Shown piece after piece: positions 22,501 to 34,446 of a stretch of 64,000 bases of DNA. The position numbers were made by a program, and so were the translations under genes. Under the pieces are notes generated by a model that saw only the letters and a program-made list of their open reading frames with translations, was not told the DNA's origin and searched no databases. Where the stretch lies: the NCBI GenBank assembly GCA_028641055.1, contig CM054060.1:207724445-207788444 (forward strand). Direction: 5' to 3'. Position 1 is the first letter of the stretch. Every line of letters begins with the position of its first letter. Source of the stretch: Alopecurus myosuroides (lineage: Eukaryota; Streptophyta; Magnoliopsida; Poales; Poaceae).

Positions 22501-24453
22501 ATGAACATCATGAAGGACAAGTTCCTGAAACTGAGGCAGGGAGGAATGTCTTTGTCAAAGTACTGGGAAGAGTTCACTCTGCTAGCCCGGTATGCACCAG
22601 ATGAAGTCAACACAGAAGCTAAGAAGAAGGAGAGATTCTTGAATGGGCTGCATGATGAGTTGCACTGTACCCTCGTGGTGATTCCATTTGCGAATCTGGA
22701 GTCACTCGCGGATGCCGCAATGATGATGGAGCACAAGAGACAGAATTTCTTTGAAAACAGGAAGAGAAAGATGCAGTTCCGAGGAGGACCAAGTGCACCC
22801 AGAAACCGCCCTACACCTTATACCAGGCCACCACCACACAGGGCGCCTACTTTTGCGCCAAGAAACCACCATAACAGCCACAACCACAACAGCAACCACC
22901 ACTATGGCCACAACAACCACAACAACCACCACCACAACAACCACAACCGTGCATCCTATGCACCCAAGCCTGGAGGCAGTGGAAATGAGAATGGGAATGG
23001 ACACAAGCCCAACCATGCTGCCAAGCCAAACCAGAACCCAAAACCCAGTGGAGGTTGCTTTCCCTGTGGCGAGGAAGGACACTTTGCCCGTGACTGTCCG
23101 ACCAAGAATGTTGCCCCAGCTCAGAACAATTCTACCAAGATGACACATGCACCAGTGCCCAAGAGGCAGAATGTGACCAGAGGACACCTGAATCACGTCA
23201 CTGCTGAGAAGGTTCAGGACACGCCAGAGATGGTGATGGGTACGTTTCCTGTCAACTCTGTACCTGCTGAAGTATTGTTTGATTCGTGTGCATCGCATTC
23301 CTTTGTTACTATATCGTTTGTTGAAAACAGTGGAATGAAACCCGCCCTCATGCAAAACCCAATGTTAGTACAAATACCCGGAGCCAGCACAAAGACCAAC
23401 CGTGTTTGCAAAGAAGTACCCGTGGACATACAAGGGAAAACTTTTTATGCCAACCTAATAGTACTGGGATCCCAAGGGATAGAAGTAGTACTAAGCATGA
23501 ATTGGATGACCAAGTATAGACGTGTGATTGACTGCACCAGAAAATCCATATCATTGACTGACAATGATGGGGAAAGGGTTGCCTTCGCCACAACCAAGTC
23601 AAAGTCAGAGACTCACTGCCACACTGGTATAGCCACACCTGCACTTGAGGAAGTTCCGGTAGTATGTGAATACCCGGATTTGTTTCCTGAGGAGTTACCC
23701 GGTATGCCGCCTGATCGGGATATCGAGTTTGTTATTGAGTTGATGCCCGGCACTGGACCCATAGCACAGAAACCTTACCGGATGAACCCAAAAGAGCTAG
23801 ATGAGTTGAAGAAGCAGCTGGATGACATGTTGAGAAAATGTCTGATTTGCCCTAGTGTATCACCATGGGGATCAACTGTCATTTTTGTGGACAAGCGGGA
23901 CGGTTCCTCGCGTCTATGTGTGGATTACCGTAAGTTGAATGATGTTACCATCAAGAACAAATACCTGCTGCCCAAAATTAAAGACCTGTTTGACCAGCTA
24001 AATGGGGCAAGAATTTTCTCAAAGATCGATCTTCGTACTGGTTGTCATCAGTTGAAGGTTCGTGAGACCGATATTCCAAAGACCGCTTTCACCACACGTT
24101 ACGGGTTGTATGAGTACACCGTGATGTCTTTTGGTCTGACCAATGCCCCCGCCTACTTCATGAATCTTATGAATAAGGTTTTCATGGAATGCCTGGACAA
24201 GTTTGTCGTGGTTTTTATTGACGACATTCTTATTTACTCCAAGAGTGAGGAAGAACACGAAGAACATCTGAGAATTGTTCTCGGAACACTTCGACATCAT
24301 CAACTGTATGCTAAGTCCAGTAAGTGCCAATTCTGGTTGAAAGAAGTTGGATTTCTTGGACACGTAGTATTCGGAGGTGGAATCTCTGTTGACCCTGCTC
24401 TGGTTCAGTCTGTCGCTAATCGGGCTGCCCCGACTAATCAGACTGAAGTCGGA
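22498..24453 (+). pseudogene. Gypsy gag C-terminus, protease and reverse transcriptase (5' part of pol)
   Basis: One open frame carries the end of the gag domain ([19 protein letters not shown]), a long His/Asn-rich linker, the zinc knuckle [14 protein letters not shown] (CX2CX4HX4C), a retropepsin-like site [12 protein letters not shown] and reverse transcriptase. The RT part shows [45 protein letters not shown] and the active site FIDDILIYS. The protease has Cys where DSGA is expected, probably inactivating. The frame is cut at 24453 by the TCGGA duplication of a solo LTR, between the RT connection and the GYYRKF motif, which resumes at 28436. The 695-codon ORF's last part (24454-24585) is LTR sequence and not pol. 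The His/Asn linker is a short-repeat tract, easily expanded. Confidence 0.9.
24449..24453 (+). repeat. Target-site duplication TCGGA (left copy)
   Basis: TCGGA occurs directly before the LTR start here and directly after its end at 28436-28440. The interrupted RT/RNase H frame continues across it, which proves a simple insertion. Confidence 0.95.
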
Positions 24454-25489
24454 TGTAACACCCGGGGTTTTTCCCAAATAGAAAGTTGCTTGTTGTTTTC
24501 TTTTTCATCGCATAGCACCATGCATCATCCTGCATATACAACTTGCAACCTCTATTTCAATATGATCAAATCTTATTTTTGCTAAATTTTACGAAAATTA
24601 TTTTGTGCCTCAGAACTACTTTTGTTAGTACTCCAAACCTCTTTTATATTCGGAAAATTAATAAACACTAAAACAAAGAAAAGGAAAACGTTTTGAGTGC
24701 AGCAGCCCACACACATGCTCCACGGACCAGCCAATCATCGGCCCAACCCGAAATAGCCCACCTAAACCAGCCCAGCCCACCTCCCCTGTCGTTTTCTTCT
24801 CCGTACGACAGGTCACGAAAGAAACGTGACCATGGCCACCACCGCACCTTCTCCCTCCCCTCCATGGTCCCCTCCTCCACCTGCTCCCCCTCCTTATCTA
24901 CCCCCCCTCCTCTAAGCCCCAAACCCTAGCCTCCTCCCTCCATTCCCTCTCCACCGCCGCCACCCCTCTCCCTCCTCTACTCCCTGTTCATCTCTGAACT
25001 TTCTGAACCGAGAGAGAGGAGAGCACCACCATGGACGAAACTTGGAGCACCAAGGGCCGCAGCTGTGGTCGTCGCCTCGACCTCCGGAGTCTGGGAATGG
25101 AAACCCCTCTATGTCCTCTTCCTCTAAGTTGCAAGATCGGAAGCGGACGGTGCCAGGGACGTCACCGACGGGACCTTTTTCCTCCTCCGTCGATAGGTGC
25201 ACGTCGGTGTCGTCTAGGTCGTCTCTCTCTTCGTATTCGTCGCCCCGAGCCTCTCTTCTTCGACGACAACCCCGTGGTGAGAATCCGTCCGCCTGGACCT
25301 CCTTCCCCTCTCCTTCCCTTGCTCTCTGTGCCTCGCCATCGAGCGGCGCACCGTTCTGATCGTGGTGGTCGCGTGTCCCCGCTGTTCCATCGTTGTTCTG
25401 CCTGGAGTCTGAATCGTTCAGATTCGAAATTCAGTTAAGGCCGCGAAGTAGACATCTTCTGCTGTCAGATCCGTATAGTATCACCAACA

Positions 25490-25562
25490 CAGCAACAGCC
25501 CAGTGGCCAAGGCCCTCCGTCCGCACCCTGGAGACCGGGGTTCGAATCCCCCTTGCGGCGAA
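25490..25562 (+). other. tRNA-like module 1 in the solo LTR
   Basis: A-box-like CAGCCCAGTGG (25496-25506) and perfect B-box GGTTCGAATCC (25539-25549) are 32 nt apart. The T-arm-like GGGG-TTCGAAT-CCCC can fold. No acceptor stem pairs with the 5' side, so it is SINE- or tRNA-derived rather than a tRNA. Confidence 0.55.
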
Positions 25563-25649
25563 TAAAACCCACCTTTTCTTTCCCTGTTTCTTTTCCACCG
25601 CACTGTCACACTTCATGACGGTTCAGATATGTTTGCTATCACCATCAGA

Positions 25650-25720
25650 GCTTCAGCCCAGTGGTTCCGTCCCTGTCGATCCATCTAGCAGGTCCCTAGA
25701 TCAAATCCCCTCTGTGGCAA
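25650..25720 (+). other. tRNA-like module 2 in the solo LTR
   Basis: CAGCCCAGTGG (25654-25664) and B-box GATCAAATC (25699-25707) recur in the same order and at nearly the same spacing as module 1, but the B-box half is diverged. Confidence 0.5.
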
Positions 25721-25867
25721 TTCATTTTGTATTTTTTTTCTGCTAAATCCTATTGCTGCAAATCTGTAGCTCATGTCCCGTGTTGTTCTGAATTCTTTTG
25801 ATTCAGTTAACTTCGCCCGACCCATCTATTCTAACTTCAGTTTTCTACAATGTCAACATCTCTATGT

Positions 25868-25925
25868 TAGCCCAGTGGTTGTGGGTTCCATCTGCTTCGT
25901 ATGAGACCCAAGTTCAAGTCCTAGG
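25868..25925 (+). other. tRNA-like module 3 in the solo LTR
   Basis: TAGCCCAGTGG (25868-25878) is a perfect A-box and GTTCAAGTC (25912-25920) a perfect B-box. The GAGACC that precedes the B-box in module 1 and in the left LTR is kept here too. Confidence 0.55.
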
Positions 25926-25974
25926 CCATTCTTTACATCTGTCTACTTCTTTTAATTTTTGCCAAATGTTTTTA

Positions 25975-26475
25975 TTCATAACTTTCAAACCCTAACTCCA
26001 ATTTCACAAAGTAAAATATGTTTGCCATGCAGAATTAAATAAACTTTCCAAATATAAACTTTCTTTTCTGTTTTGAATAATGTAAATTGCTGAAAACAAT
26101 AATTCTTTGTTTAATGCATTTAAAATTGCCAATTTAATTACTTGCTCATTTCAAACCCAAATTCAACATATAAAATACGTTTTCCATTCAAAATTTCCTA
26201 ATCTTTCCAAATATGCAATTTGTTTAATGTTTCGAATAATTAAAAATTATAATATATTATGTACTTTAGTTAATTCATTTAAAATTGCATAAATCATAAC
26301 TAATTCATTTTAACTCCAAATTTGAAAAGTAAAATATGTTTTCCAATCAAAATTCTATGTACTTTTCAAATATACAATTTGTTTACTGTTTTTCCTAATT
26401 AAAAGTGGTGCAATAATTCAATGCTTTAATTAAAACTTTTAAACTGCAAAAATTCATAATTAAATATTTAAAATT
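25975..26475 (+). repeat. Three diverged AT-rich tandem units of about 160 bp
   Basis: Units start near 25983 (TTTCAAACCCTAACTCC), 26150 (TTTCAAACCCAAATTC) and 26308 (TTTTAACTCCAAATTTG). Each contains AAGTAAAATATGTTTTCC, then CTTTCCAAATATACAATTTG and CATTTAAAATTGC. No gene. Confidence 0.7.
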
Positions 26476-28435
26476 CCAAATTTGGCAAATGAGATATCAC
26501 ATTGAAGCTAATGTTGTATACATTCTGTTTTCATCATCCACCATGCCATTTAATCACTTCAACCTAATGTTTGCTTGTAATTCACTTAAATAACTATGCA
26601 TGCACCTGGGATTTTCCAAATGCAACCTTATCTTTGCATTTGGGCCCATTTAAAATGTTTCATCATGTCTTGTATTTATTTTGATGCACCCTTTAAATTG
26701 TCATGCATATAAAATAGGATCATGCTGGATCTTTTGCCGTAGTAGTAATTGTTGCATCCGGTGTTTGTTCTAGTTCGTTGCTTCTTCGCGGATAGGACGT
26801 TGAGGTGATGTGAGCAACGACAAGTTCTTCGGACGTACCTCTACTTGCTGGATCTCAGGCAAGTATACTCACTTGCTACCTATGTTGCCTTTCCTCACCT
26901 GTTACCGATTCTTTCCGTTGTCTTTATGCTAGCCTCGTATTTTCAATGCTTGTGTCTCGATCCTATCATATGTTTACCTTGCAGCCATGATATAGCCTTC
27001 CTTCCACTTCCTATCAACTGTTGCTTGTTTACCTTGTTGGCCCTCGTGTCGTAGTTGCATGCTTAGTGTTGTTTGCGCTCGAGTCTTGTTGTCCTTTTTC
27101 ATATCACCTGTTTAGTTGATAGTTGGGTTTCAATTTAATCAACAACATGTTAATGTTTGGGGTAATAATAATTTGATGATAAGGCACCGGCAGGAGGCCC
27201 GGCGTGGTTTTGGAGCCTGCTAGTGTCGAAACTAGGAAAAGGGTCTTGTCCATTGATCCATGATGAGCGCGCTAACCGCATCCGGGAGGTAGTATGGGAC
27301 CCCCCTCGACTTGGACCTGATTTGCAGCTTGTCCGAAGAGCCACACTTAGTTCGGGTGTTCCATTTGCTCATATGCATGAATGGGTGGGCCCCCCATGGT
27401 TACTGTTGATGATGATGATGATGCATATTGGGCGAGGCCCGTGGTGCCGGGGGGTGTGGTTTTCACCCTTGCGCTTATGTTAGGTCGGACTGGCCGGGAC
27501 CTTATAGCTCCGTGGCTCCTAGGATGGGTTGTAAAGACGGTTTGGGTCGTGTCAAGCCAACCTGAGTTTTAGTTGGTGGCTTGAGTGTGTACGGGTACTG
27601 TAGTGCACCCTGCAGGGACAAATCTTCTCGAGAAGCCGTGTTGTCCGCGGTTATGTGACGACTTGGTGAAAGTGCTGGCTAACAAGTACTCGGACAACTT
27701 ACAACTAATGACAATAACTTAACTAGTAATATAGTATTACCTTCACCATAAAAATGAATGTCACCTTAATCAACAGCGTGAGTTTCCTTGGGTTGCTTCC
27801 TTAGTAGGGGGTAACACTGGATGGGTATTGTTTGGTGAGTAGTTGTAGTTGGTTCTCATATGCACTCTTATCCCCTTTCCATTAGCCGGAAGTTGTAGTG
27901 CGTCTCTCTAGTTGTTAGTGCTGCCCGCTGCCACTTCTTTGCAATAATCCCTTCCTTTCCGTTGTACCCAAAGTATTTGTATCTTGTGATGATTGGTTAC
28001 GCTGGTATCTTGTGAGTATGGTTTATCCACTTGCCAGTACTTAATAGTACTGACCCACGAATCCTTTTCGTGGCTGCATATTCCATATTGCAGTCAACAG
28101 GTTTGAAGTCTGACGACGTTAGCTTGGGAATCCCTCCGGCTTGGCCTGGGCAGGGATTGGACGCCATCGGTTATCTTCAGGACTCTTAGTCCAATTTGTA
28201 TCTTGTCCGTAGTCGGACACTATGTTGCTTCTTCCGCTGTTATTTGGATCTTTTTATTGTATCAGTTGTATCCTTGACTCGTTTGAGTCGTCTTGTATAT
28301 ATCTTTTTTGTTGTTGTTGCGGAATATTCGTGGACTGTTGTAATGTTATCACAAGTGGCAACCTGGAATCGGTTATTATGCGGATTTGGGTGGAAATGCC
28401 AAAATCTGCATAGTGCCCGATCCCGGGGCGTCACA

Positions 28436-29255
28436 TCGGATCTTTTCTGGGATTAGCCGGATATTATCGCAAGTTTGTTCAAGGATTTTCAAGTATAGAC
28501 AGACCACTCACTCAGTTTCTCAAGAATGATAGCAAGTTCGTTTGGACGGATAAATGTGCTGAGAGTTTTCAAGAATTGAAGAATCGATTGGTGACAGCCT
28601 GGATACTCATTATGCCGGATGCCTCCAAGAGTTTCGGTGTGTATTGTGATGCTTCTAAGCTTGGCCTTGGAAGTGTTCTCGTGCAAGAAGGAAAAGTCAT
28701 CTCGTTTATCTCACGCCAGTTGAGACCACATGAGTTGAATTATCCTACTCATGACTTAGACCTTGCTGCAGTTGTCCATGCTCTCAAATCATGGCGACAT
28801 TTCCTTATTGGGAAGAGGTGTGAAATCTATATAGATCATAAGAGTTTGAAGTATATCTTCACACAACGTGAACTCAACATGAGGCAACCCCGTTGGATAG
28901 AGATCATCAAGTACTATGATCTTAATATCCACTATCACCCTGGAAATGCGAATGTTGTTGCGGACGCTCTTAGTTGAGAGTCGGTCTCTCTGAATTCTAT
29001 GATTCATATCAGACAACCGGATTTGTGGAAAGAACTTGACCAGCTTGGTATCGAGGTGGTCATCTATGGCATGTTGGACGCCATGGAAGTTAAACCAACT
29101 CTAGTTGATCAAATCAAATAAGCTCAGAAGGGTCAGAAGAGTATTGAGGGAATTAAAACCCGCATGGAGAAAGAAGAAGTTGCCGGTTTTACCATTGATT
29201 CTCATGGAGTCTTATGGTATGAAGGACGCATTTGTGTTCCGGTTGGACAAGAAGA
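28436..29255 (+). pseudogene. Gypsy pol continued: RT end, RNase H, start of integrase
   Basis: The frame interrupted at 24453 resumes with [18 protein letters not shown] (RT connection). RNase H follows: [53 protein letters not shown] and [12 protein letters not shown], ending [14 protein letters not shown] at 28975-28977 and a TAA at 29119-29121 break it. The integrase N-terminus goes on with FTIDSHGVLWYEGRICVPVG and stops matching gypsy at about 29255. Integrase HHCC/DDE domains, chromodomain and 3' LTR are absent, so a deletion or rearrangement joins it to the next fragment. Confidence 0.85.
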
Positions 29256-31290
29256 ACAAAAGAACTATGAAGTGTTCACTGAAGGAGTTCTATAAGTGTG
29301 TAAAACCGTTGAAAAATCGCCATTTCGAGAGGCTTCGAAAAGGAGGGCTGGGACCTATGATAGATGGAAGAATCATAGAATGCCCTAATGCACGCCTTGC
29401 ATGCTTGATGATGAACGATTTAGACCCAGAGATAATGAAACTTCGGGTTGATAAAACAAACAAGCAAATAGAGATCACCGCTTATGCAATACATCTTCTC
29501 TTCGGGCTTCCACATGGAACAAAAACAGCTCCAAGACCTTCAGAAAAGGCCAATGACGATGACGCATTGGATAAATTAAAGGAGGAGCTTGGGTTTTACA
29601 ACAAAACAACAATAAAAACAGATGACCTGCGTCGTAAGTTAGGACAACTGGTGGAAGACAAGACAAAAGATGACCTGCCACTGAGAGTATTCGTGATGAT
29701 AATGTACATGAAGGTCATTTGCCCAGGTACAGCAACGCGTGTTTCGACGGAAGCACGGATGGTTAGAGATCTGGTAGTGGAAGAAATGAAAGACATGAAT
29801 ATATGCCAGTTGCTGGTTGATGAACTTAAGAGAGCACTTGTGAAATACAGAGGCAAGTGCCAAAAACAAAGCAGTACCAGGTTGCACCATAGCTCCTTTG
29901 TTGATGTATCTTGACTGTTGCAACAAAGTTAACGTTTCTGAAGCTGACAAGAGAACACCTCGAACACACTACATGGACATAGAGAAACTTAAGAAGATTG
30001 CAACAGCAGACACATGAAAAAGTGAAGATGATGAACTAAAACCATTGGATTACGGCTTCTTACCGGTAAGTGAATATGTGAAATTACATTATGTATCCAA
30101 TGTTTCAAAAATATTAATACCAAACAGTCAGATTGTTCTCACACTATAACAAAATATTCCTTTTGAAATAATGCAGTGGAAGGATGTAGGAGACATTGTT
30201 TACTACCAAAAGATCTCTCAAACAAAAAGAGCAGCTCAATACTATATATGGAAGAGAGATCTTCTAAGAAGCATAAAATAGCAAGCAGTTCAACTGCAAT
30301 AGAAATCCCAGTTAAGAAGAGAAGAGTGGATGAACCAGCTTCAGTACTGAGAGAGATTGATTCTCTACTTGCAAGAACATTAGAGCTAACACAGAACATG
30401 GGAGAACAACACGTAAATAAGGAGAAAAGTTGTTCCAACAAAGATGGTGTAGAAGAAAACCTGACAAAGAATGCTGAGTTTCTTAGTCACCTACACAAGA
30501 CAACATTCCATCTGCGCCAATCTTTTAGGTTGTTTGGTAGCATCCAGGAAGAAATACAAAGCAAAGGTAAATGGAGTGAAGAACAGAACGATATAATTGT
30601 GGAAGAAGATGTCTCGGCAACGATGCAACGCCGGACATGCCTACAACATCAGGTTACAAACATATCGTTTCCTTGAATTTAATTGAATTTTCCGTTTTAT
30701 ATAATTGTTAGTTTCCATAAGAATTTTAAATAAATAAATGTTACCGTAAAATAGGAGTGGAGAATAACAAGGGACACGATGATTCAATAAATGATCTACA
30801 TTGTGAAACAATCGATAGAAGCGTTGAAGCAATAACGGATTTGCGCAATACTCGACCGACAACGGCTTCAGCACCAACAACAATAGGTAATGGTAAATGT
30901 GTGATTTAGGTCTTTTTTTTATAACCTGTGACATCGACAACAACATGCAGCAGAATACACAGACAAGGTGTTGCCACCAGTCGTAGAGGAGAGAATTGTG
31001 GAAACAACAAATGATTCAACCCCCGTTCCAGCACATACAGGGAAAGGGACGGGTGACTACAAATGCCTTTTGATTAAAACTGTTTGTAATTATTGTGCAG
31101 ATAGAAAACTTACTAACATTTAAACTATTAACAGATACAACCAAACCAACTGGTGACTCGAAAGAGGTTGAAGAATCTGGAACAACACATATCATCGATG
31201 AAGCAGGAAAACATGTTCTGCCATCTTCTGCAACAACATTTGTGACCAAGGCAAAAGGTTCTAACAAACGGATCCAACAGATATGATTCT
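29256..31290 (+). pseudogene. Fragment of a repetitive grass gene family (associated with Ulp1-type proteins), several exons
   Basis: The first exon (about 29256-30065) reads CSLKEFYKCVKPLKNRHFER, a middle with ITAYAIHLLFGLPHGTKTA and LRVFVMIMYMKVICPGTATR, then MNICQLLVDELKRAL. After a frameshift near 29853 it reads PGCTIAPLLMYLDCC and RTHYMDIEKLKKI. This layout (LVLGLP..., FVMIMFxKLLCP, GCxxFLLxxYLD) is what I recall of the large grass family found upstream of Ulp1-like protease domains, often carried by transposons. A GT donor at 30066 and an AG acceptor before 30177 bound a short intron. Exons at 30177-30652 (WKDVGDIVYYQKI in one frame, a basic KKRRVDEP segment in another), about 30949-31055 and about 31130-31285 follow. 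A TGA near 30015 also breaks it. No Ulp1 catalytic site is visible. Family name is from memory and moderate in certainty. Confidence 0.5.
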
Positions 31291-31662
31291 TAAAAGCGTA
31301 TAAATAACTAAATTATGATTATATATTTTCTTACAAACAATTACATGATACTCTAACATAGGCCAAGCAAAGGAATATACTACAACTGTCTCAAGAGAGG
31401 TTGCAGCAACCAACTAAGAAGGAAACATAGAATAAGGAAAAGAAGGTTTCACAAAAGTTACATCACCAGGTGAGACCAATGAAACATGTTAGACAAAAGA
31501 TTTATGATGCTTCAATTAATATACATAAATTACGTAGAAAATATCTTTAACTTATTTATAAAAAAATAAGGCTTACTATTTTACATATGGTTCTTTTAGA
31601 ATTTGAAAAATTCAGCACAAAGAAGGAGATGACAAAACAAAGACTCAACAAAAGGGAAATAT
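31291..31662 (+). other. AT-rich remainder without a recognisable gene
   Basis: Short coding-like bits (KKVSQKLHHQ) and splice-like signals continue the gene fragment, but no frame or domain can be supported up to the copia LTR. Confidence 0.4.
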
Positions 31663-33273
31663 GAAGGGAATATGCCCGAGAGGCAATAATAAAGTGTTTA
31701 TTATGTTATTCCTTGTTTATGATAGATGTTTATTTCTCATGCTAGAATTGTATTAACCGGAAACGTTAATACATGTGTGATTAATAAACAAACCAACGTT
31801 CCTAGTGAAGCCTCTCTTTTAACTAGCTCATTGATTAACAGATGATCAAGGTTTCCTTATCATAGACATTGGATATTGTTAATAATGGGGTCATGTCATT
31901 AGGAGAATGACGTGATGAACTTAGACCCACACTAAGTATAACAATACGATCAAGTCATTTAGTTTTGTTGTTATGTCTTACATTCGGAGAATGACGTGAG
32001 TAACATTTTTCCTTAGACCATGAGATCATGTTAATCACTAATACCGAAAGAATACTTTGATGACATCAAACGTCACACCGTAAAAGGGTGACTATAAAGG
32101 TAGTGTTAGGTATTCGGGAAGTGTTAGTTGAAGCTCATGGATCATGAGTGGGATTTGTCCATCCAATATGACAGAGAGATATACTCAGGGTCCTCTCGGT
32201 GATATCACATCGACACCGCTTGCAAGCACGTGATATGATCACAAGGATGTCATATCACGGGAACGATAAAAGAGTACTTGTTAGGCAAGTAAAATATCGT
32301 GAGACAAAGGGAAATCGTTACGACGCTGAAAGGTTTACACGATCACGAGAGTCATCGTTGAATATATAGGAGTCATCAAGGATCTCCAGATCCGGCTGTT
32401 GATTATTGATCAGAGAGGAGTCTCGATCATGTCTATATTATTCACGAACCAGAGGGTGACACACTTAAGGTTCGATGAAGCGTTTGAGAGGATACGGAAT
32501 ACCGAAGAATATTTTTGGCATCTCCGAAATTGTTTCGGGGAAAATTGAAATAGTTCAAGGGGTTTTTCGTCGAATGGTTGTTAATAGAATTAACAAATGA
32601 TTCGAGGTGCTGCATGCAAATGTTTGTTAATGGAATTAACAAATATAAATAAAGAAAAAAATGTTTTATTTATTTATTAAAGAAAAACATTTGGATTTTC
32701 TAAGTGAAAAATTAAAGGAGCATGAGTGGGTGTGAGTGGGGCTTCCACTAACATGAAGAGGGGAAGAGGTGGGGGCACCCATGGCTGGCCGCACCCTCCC
32801 CTTGGGCTGCCTCCCCCTCCCCTATAAAAGGAGAGTGAGAGCTCCCTCTTCTCCACACACTTGCCCACTTCCTTTTCCCTCCACCCGCTGCTCCATTCCA
32901 TGGTCTCCGGCTTGGCGAAGCCCTGACCATGGGATTCTTCACCACCACCACGCCGTCGTGCTGCTGGAGTTCCGGGATATCCTCTACATCCGCTACCCGC
33001 TGGATCCAGGGAACGGAAGTCTTCATCGAGTTGAATGTGTGACCGATTACGGAGGCACCGCCGGATTGCGGTGCACTTCTTCTCTCTCGGGATCGGCGTG
33101 AGTACGACTACGCCAACAAGGAGATTTTATCTCGTACCACTTTGAGTCTTCGAGGGTATGTTATCTCAAGACTCTTTTTCTCCATGTTACCTTTCATCTC
33201 CTAGATTATAACTTGGCCATTCGGGTTTATCACGAGTAGGAAACTTTTTGTTTTCTATGCAACGTACCCTTCA
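31663..33273 (+). mobile_element. Copia 5' LTR, 1611 bp
   Basis: The LTR begins TGAAGGGAATATGCCCGAG, followed by AGGCAATAATAAAGT, a phrase typical of a very common grass copia LTR. It ends CGTACCCTTCA directly before the PBS. The TATA box CCTATAAAAGG (TATAAAA at 32823-32829) precedes a leader rich in CTTCTCCACACACTTGCCC. Sequence 32166-33264 is repeated in the truncated 3' LTR. ORFs at 32677-33101 are LTR shadows. Confidence 0.85.
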
Positions 33274-33274
33274 G

Positions 33275-33286
33275 TGGTATCAGAGC
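33275..33286 (+). promoter_or_regulatory. Copia primer-binding site
   Basis: TGGTATCAGAGC is an exact initiator tRNA-Met complement, one base after the LTR end. Confidence 0.9.
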
Positions 33287-34446
33287 CAGGTTTATGCGTA
33301 GATGATTTGTACGGGTAGAACACATAGGAGTATGTGGGCGTTGATGATCATGGTTTTTCCTCTTTGAGTATTTTATGATCTTAGTGGCATAGTAGGATGA
33401 AGCTGCCCTAGACTAAGTTTACATGTACTATGTAGGCAAGAATTGTCTCACTTGTGACTAAGGGGGTGTCCGTTTCTCCTACTATAGTTAAGATCTAATC
33501 TACAATGGGTTGTTAAAAAATATGTTTTATCAACGTTGTGGCTCTTGTACGTATGTATGAACGGTTCTATCCTCGTAAGCCCAAGCCACGTAAAATATGC
33601 AAAAATAAATTAGAGGCGTCTAACTTGTTTTTGCAGGGCATGTGATTTGATATGGTCAATATTACAAACGTTATGTATGAGATGATATGTTTTGTAAATT
33701 ATTGACATACCGGCTGGAGCCATATGGTTGTCTTATTTTTATGGAATGCGTGTTGTATATCATATCCATGTGATATGTTGTAATGGACAATCAAGATGGA
33801 GGTGCCGCGAACCTTGGTGCCACGCCGGTGGAATGATGGAGATCATACCATGATGCACAAGATGGAGATCAAGTGCAAGAAGAACCATATCATATCACAT
33901 TATCCATGCATGTGATGTTTATCCTTTTATGCATCTTATTTTGCTTAGATCGCGACGGTAGCATTATAAGCTGATCCCTCTCACTTAATATCAAGATAAT
34001 AATGTGTTCTTCCTTAAGTATGCACCGTTAAGAAAGTTCATCGTTTCGAGACACCACGTGATGATCGGGTGTGATAGACTCCACGTTCGTATACAACGGG
34101 TGTTTTGAAGCCTAGCATGTACAGACATGGCCTTGAAACACAAGCAATACTACGGTTCTACTTGGTGAGTCTAGCATGTACAGACATGGCCTCGGAACAC
34201 GTAACCGAAAAGTAAAGCATGAGTCATATGGATGATATGATGAACATGTTGATGTTCGCCTTTGCAACTACACTGTCTCACGTGATGATCGGTTTTGGTG
34301 TAGTGAATTTGGTTCGTGTAATCACTAAAGACGACTAAGAGGGATGTTGTTTTTGAGTGGGAGTTCATGGGATAATTATAGAATTAACTTGAGCTTAATT
34401 TATCATAAACAAAGTATAAATAGTCTTTGCAAATATGTTGTAGATC
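33287..34446 (+). other. Copia untranslated leader
   Basis: No gene is seen. The phrase TAGCATGTACAGACATGGCC occurs twice about 58 bp apart (about 34114 and 34172), and CACGTGATGATCGG occurs twice (about 34056 and 34279). Such internal repeats may belong to the packaging or leader structure. Confidence 0.5.

Larger units (their letters stand above)
24454..28435 (+). mobile_element. Solo LTR, 3982 bp, inserted in gypsy pol
   Basis: It starts TGTAACACCCGGGG and ends CCCGGGGCGTCACA, so the termini are inverted repeats of about 12 bp. An exact TCGGA duplication flanks it. There is no PBS, gag or pol, so it is a solo LTR left by LTR-LTR recombination. The order is an AT-rich head, a C-rich leader with CCCCAAACCCTAGCC near 24917, an ATG at 25031 with a 135-codon frame of no known family, tRNA-like modules (25.49-25.93 kb), AT-rich tandem repeats (25.98-26.47 kb), and the block shared with 861-6561. 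The leader suggests plus orientation. I see no protein I would trust. Confidence 0.9.

Noticed and set aside
22702..23355. 217-codon minus-strand ORF with Val/Ile-rich repeats
   Set aside because: It is the complement of the His/Asn-rich gag linker; the runs are antisense of AAC/CAC codons.
25490..25562. A functional tRNA gene
   Set aside because: A- and B-boxes are good but no acceptor or anticodon stem can be drawn, so I list it only as a tRNA-like module.
12107..31662. A matching right CACTA terminus within the window
   Set aside because: I looked for CCTAGTAGTG-type ends next to the F-box fragment and the grass gene fragment and found none; the right half is probably displaced by the nested insertions.
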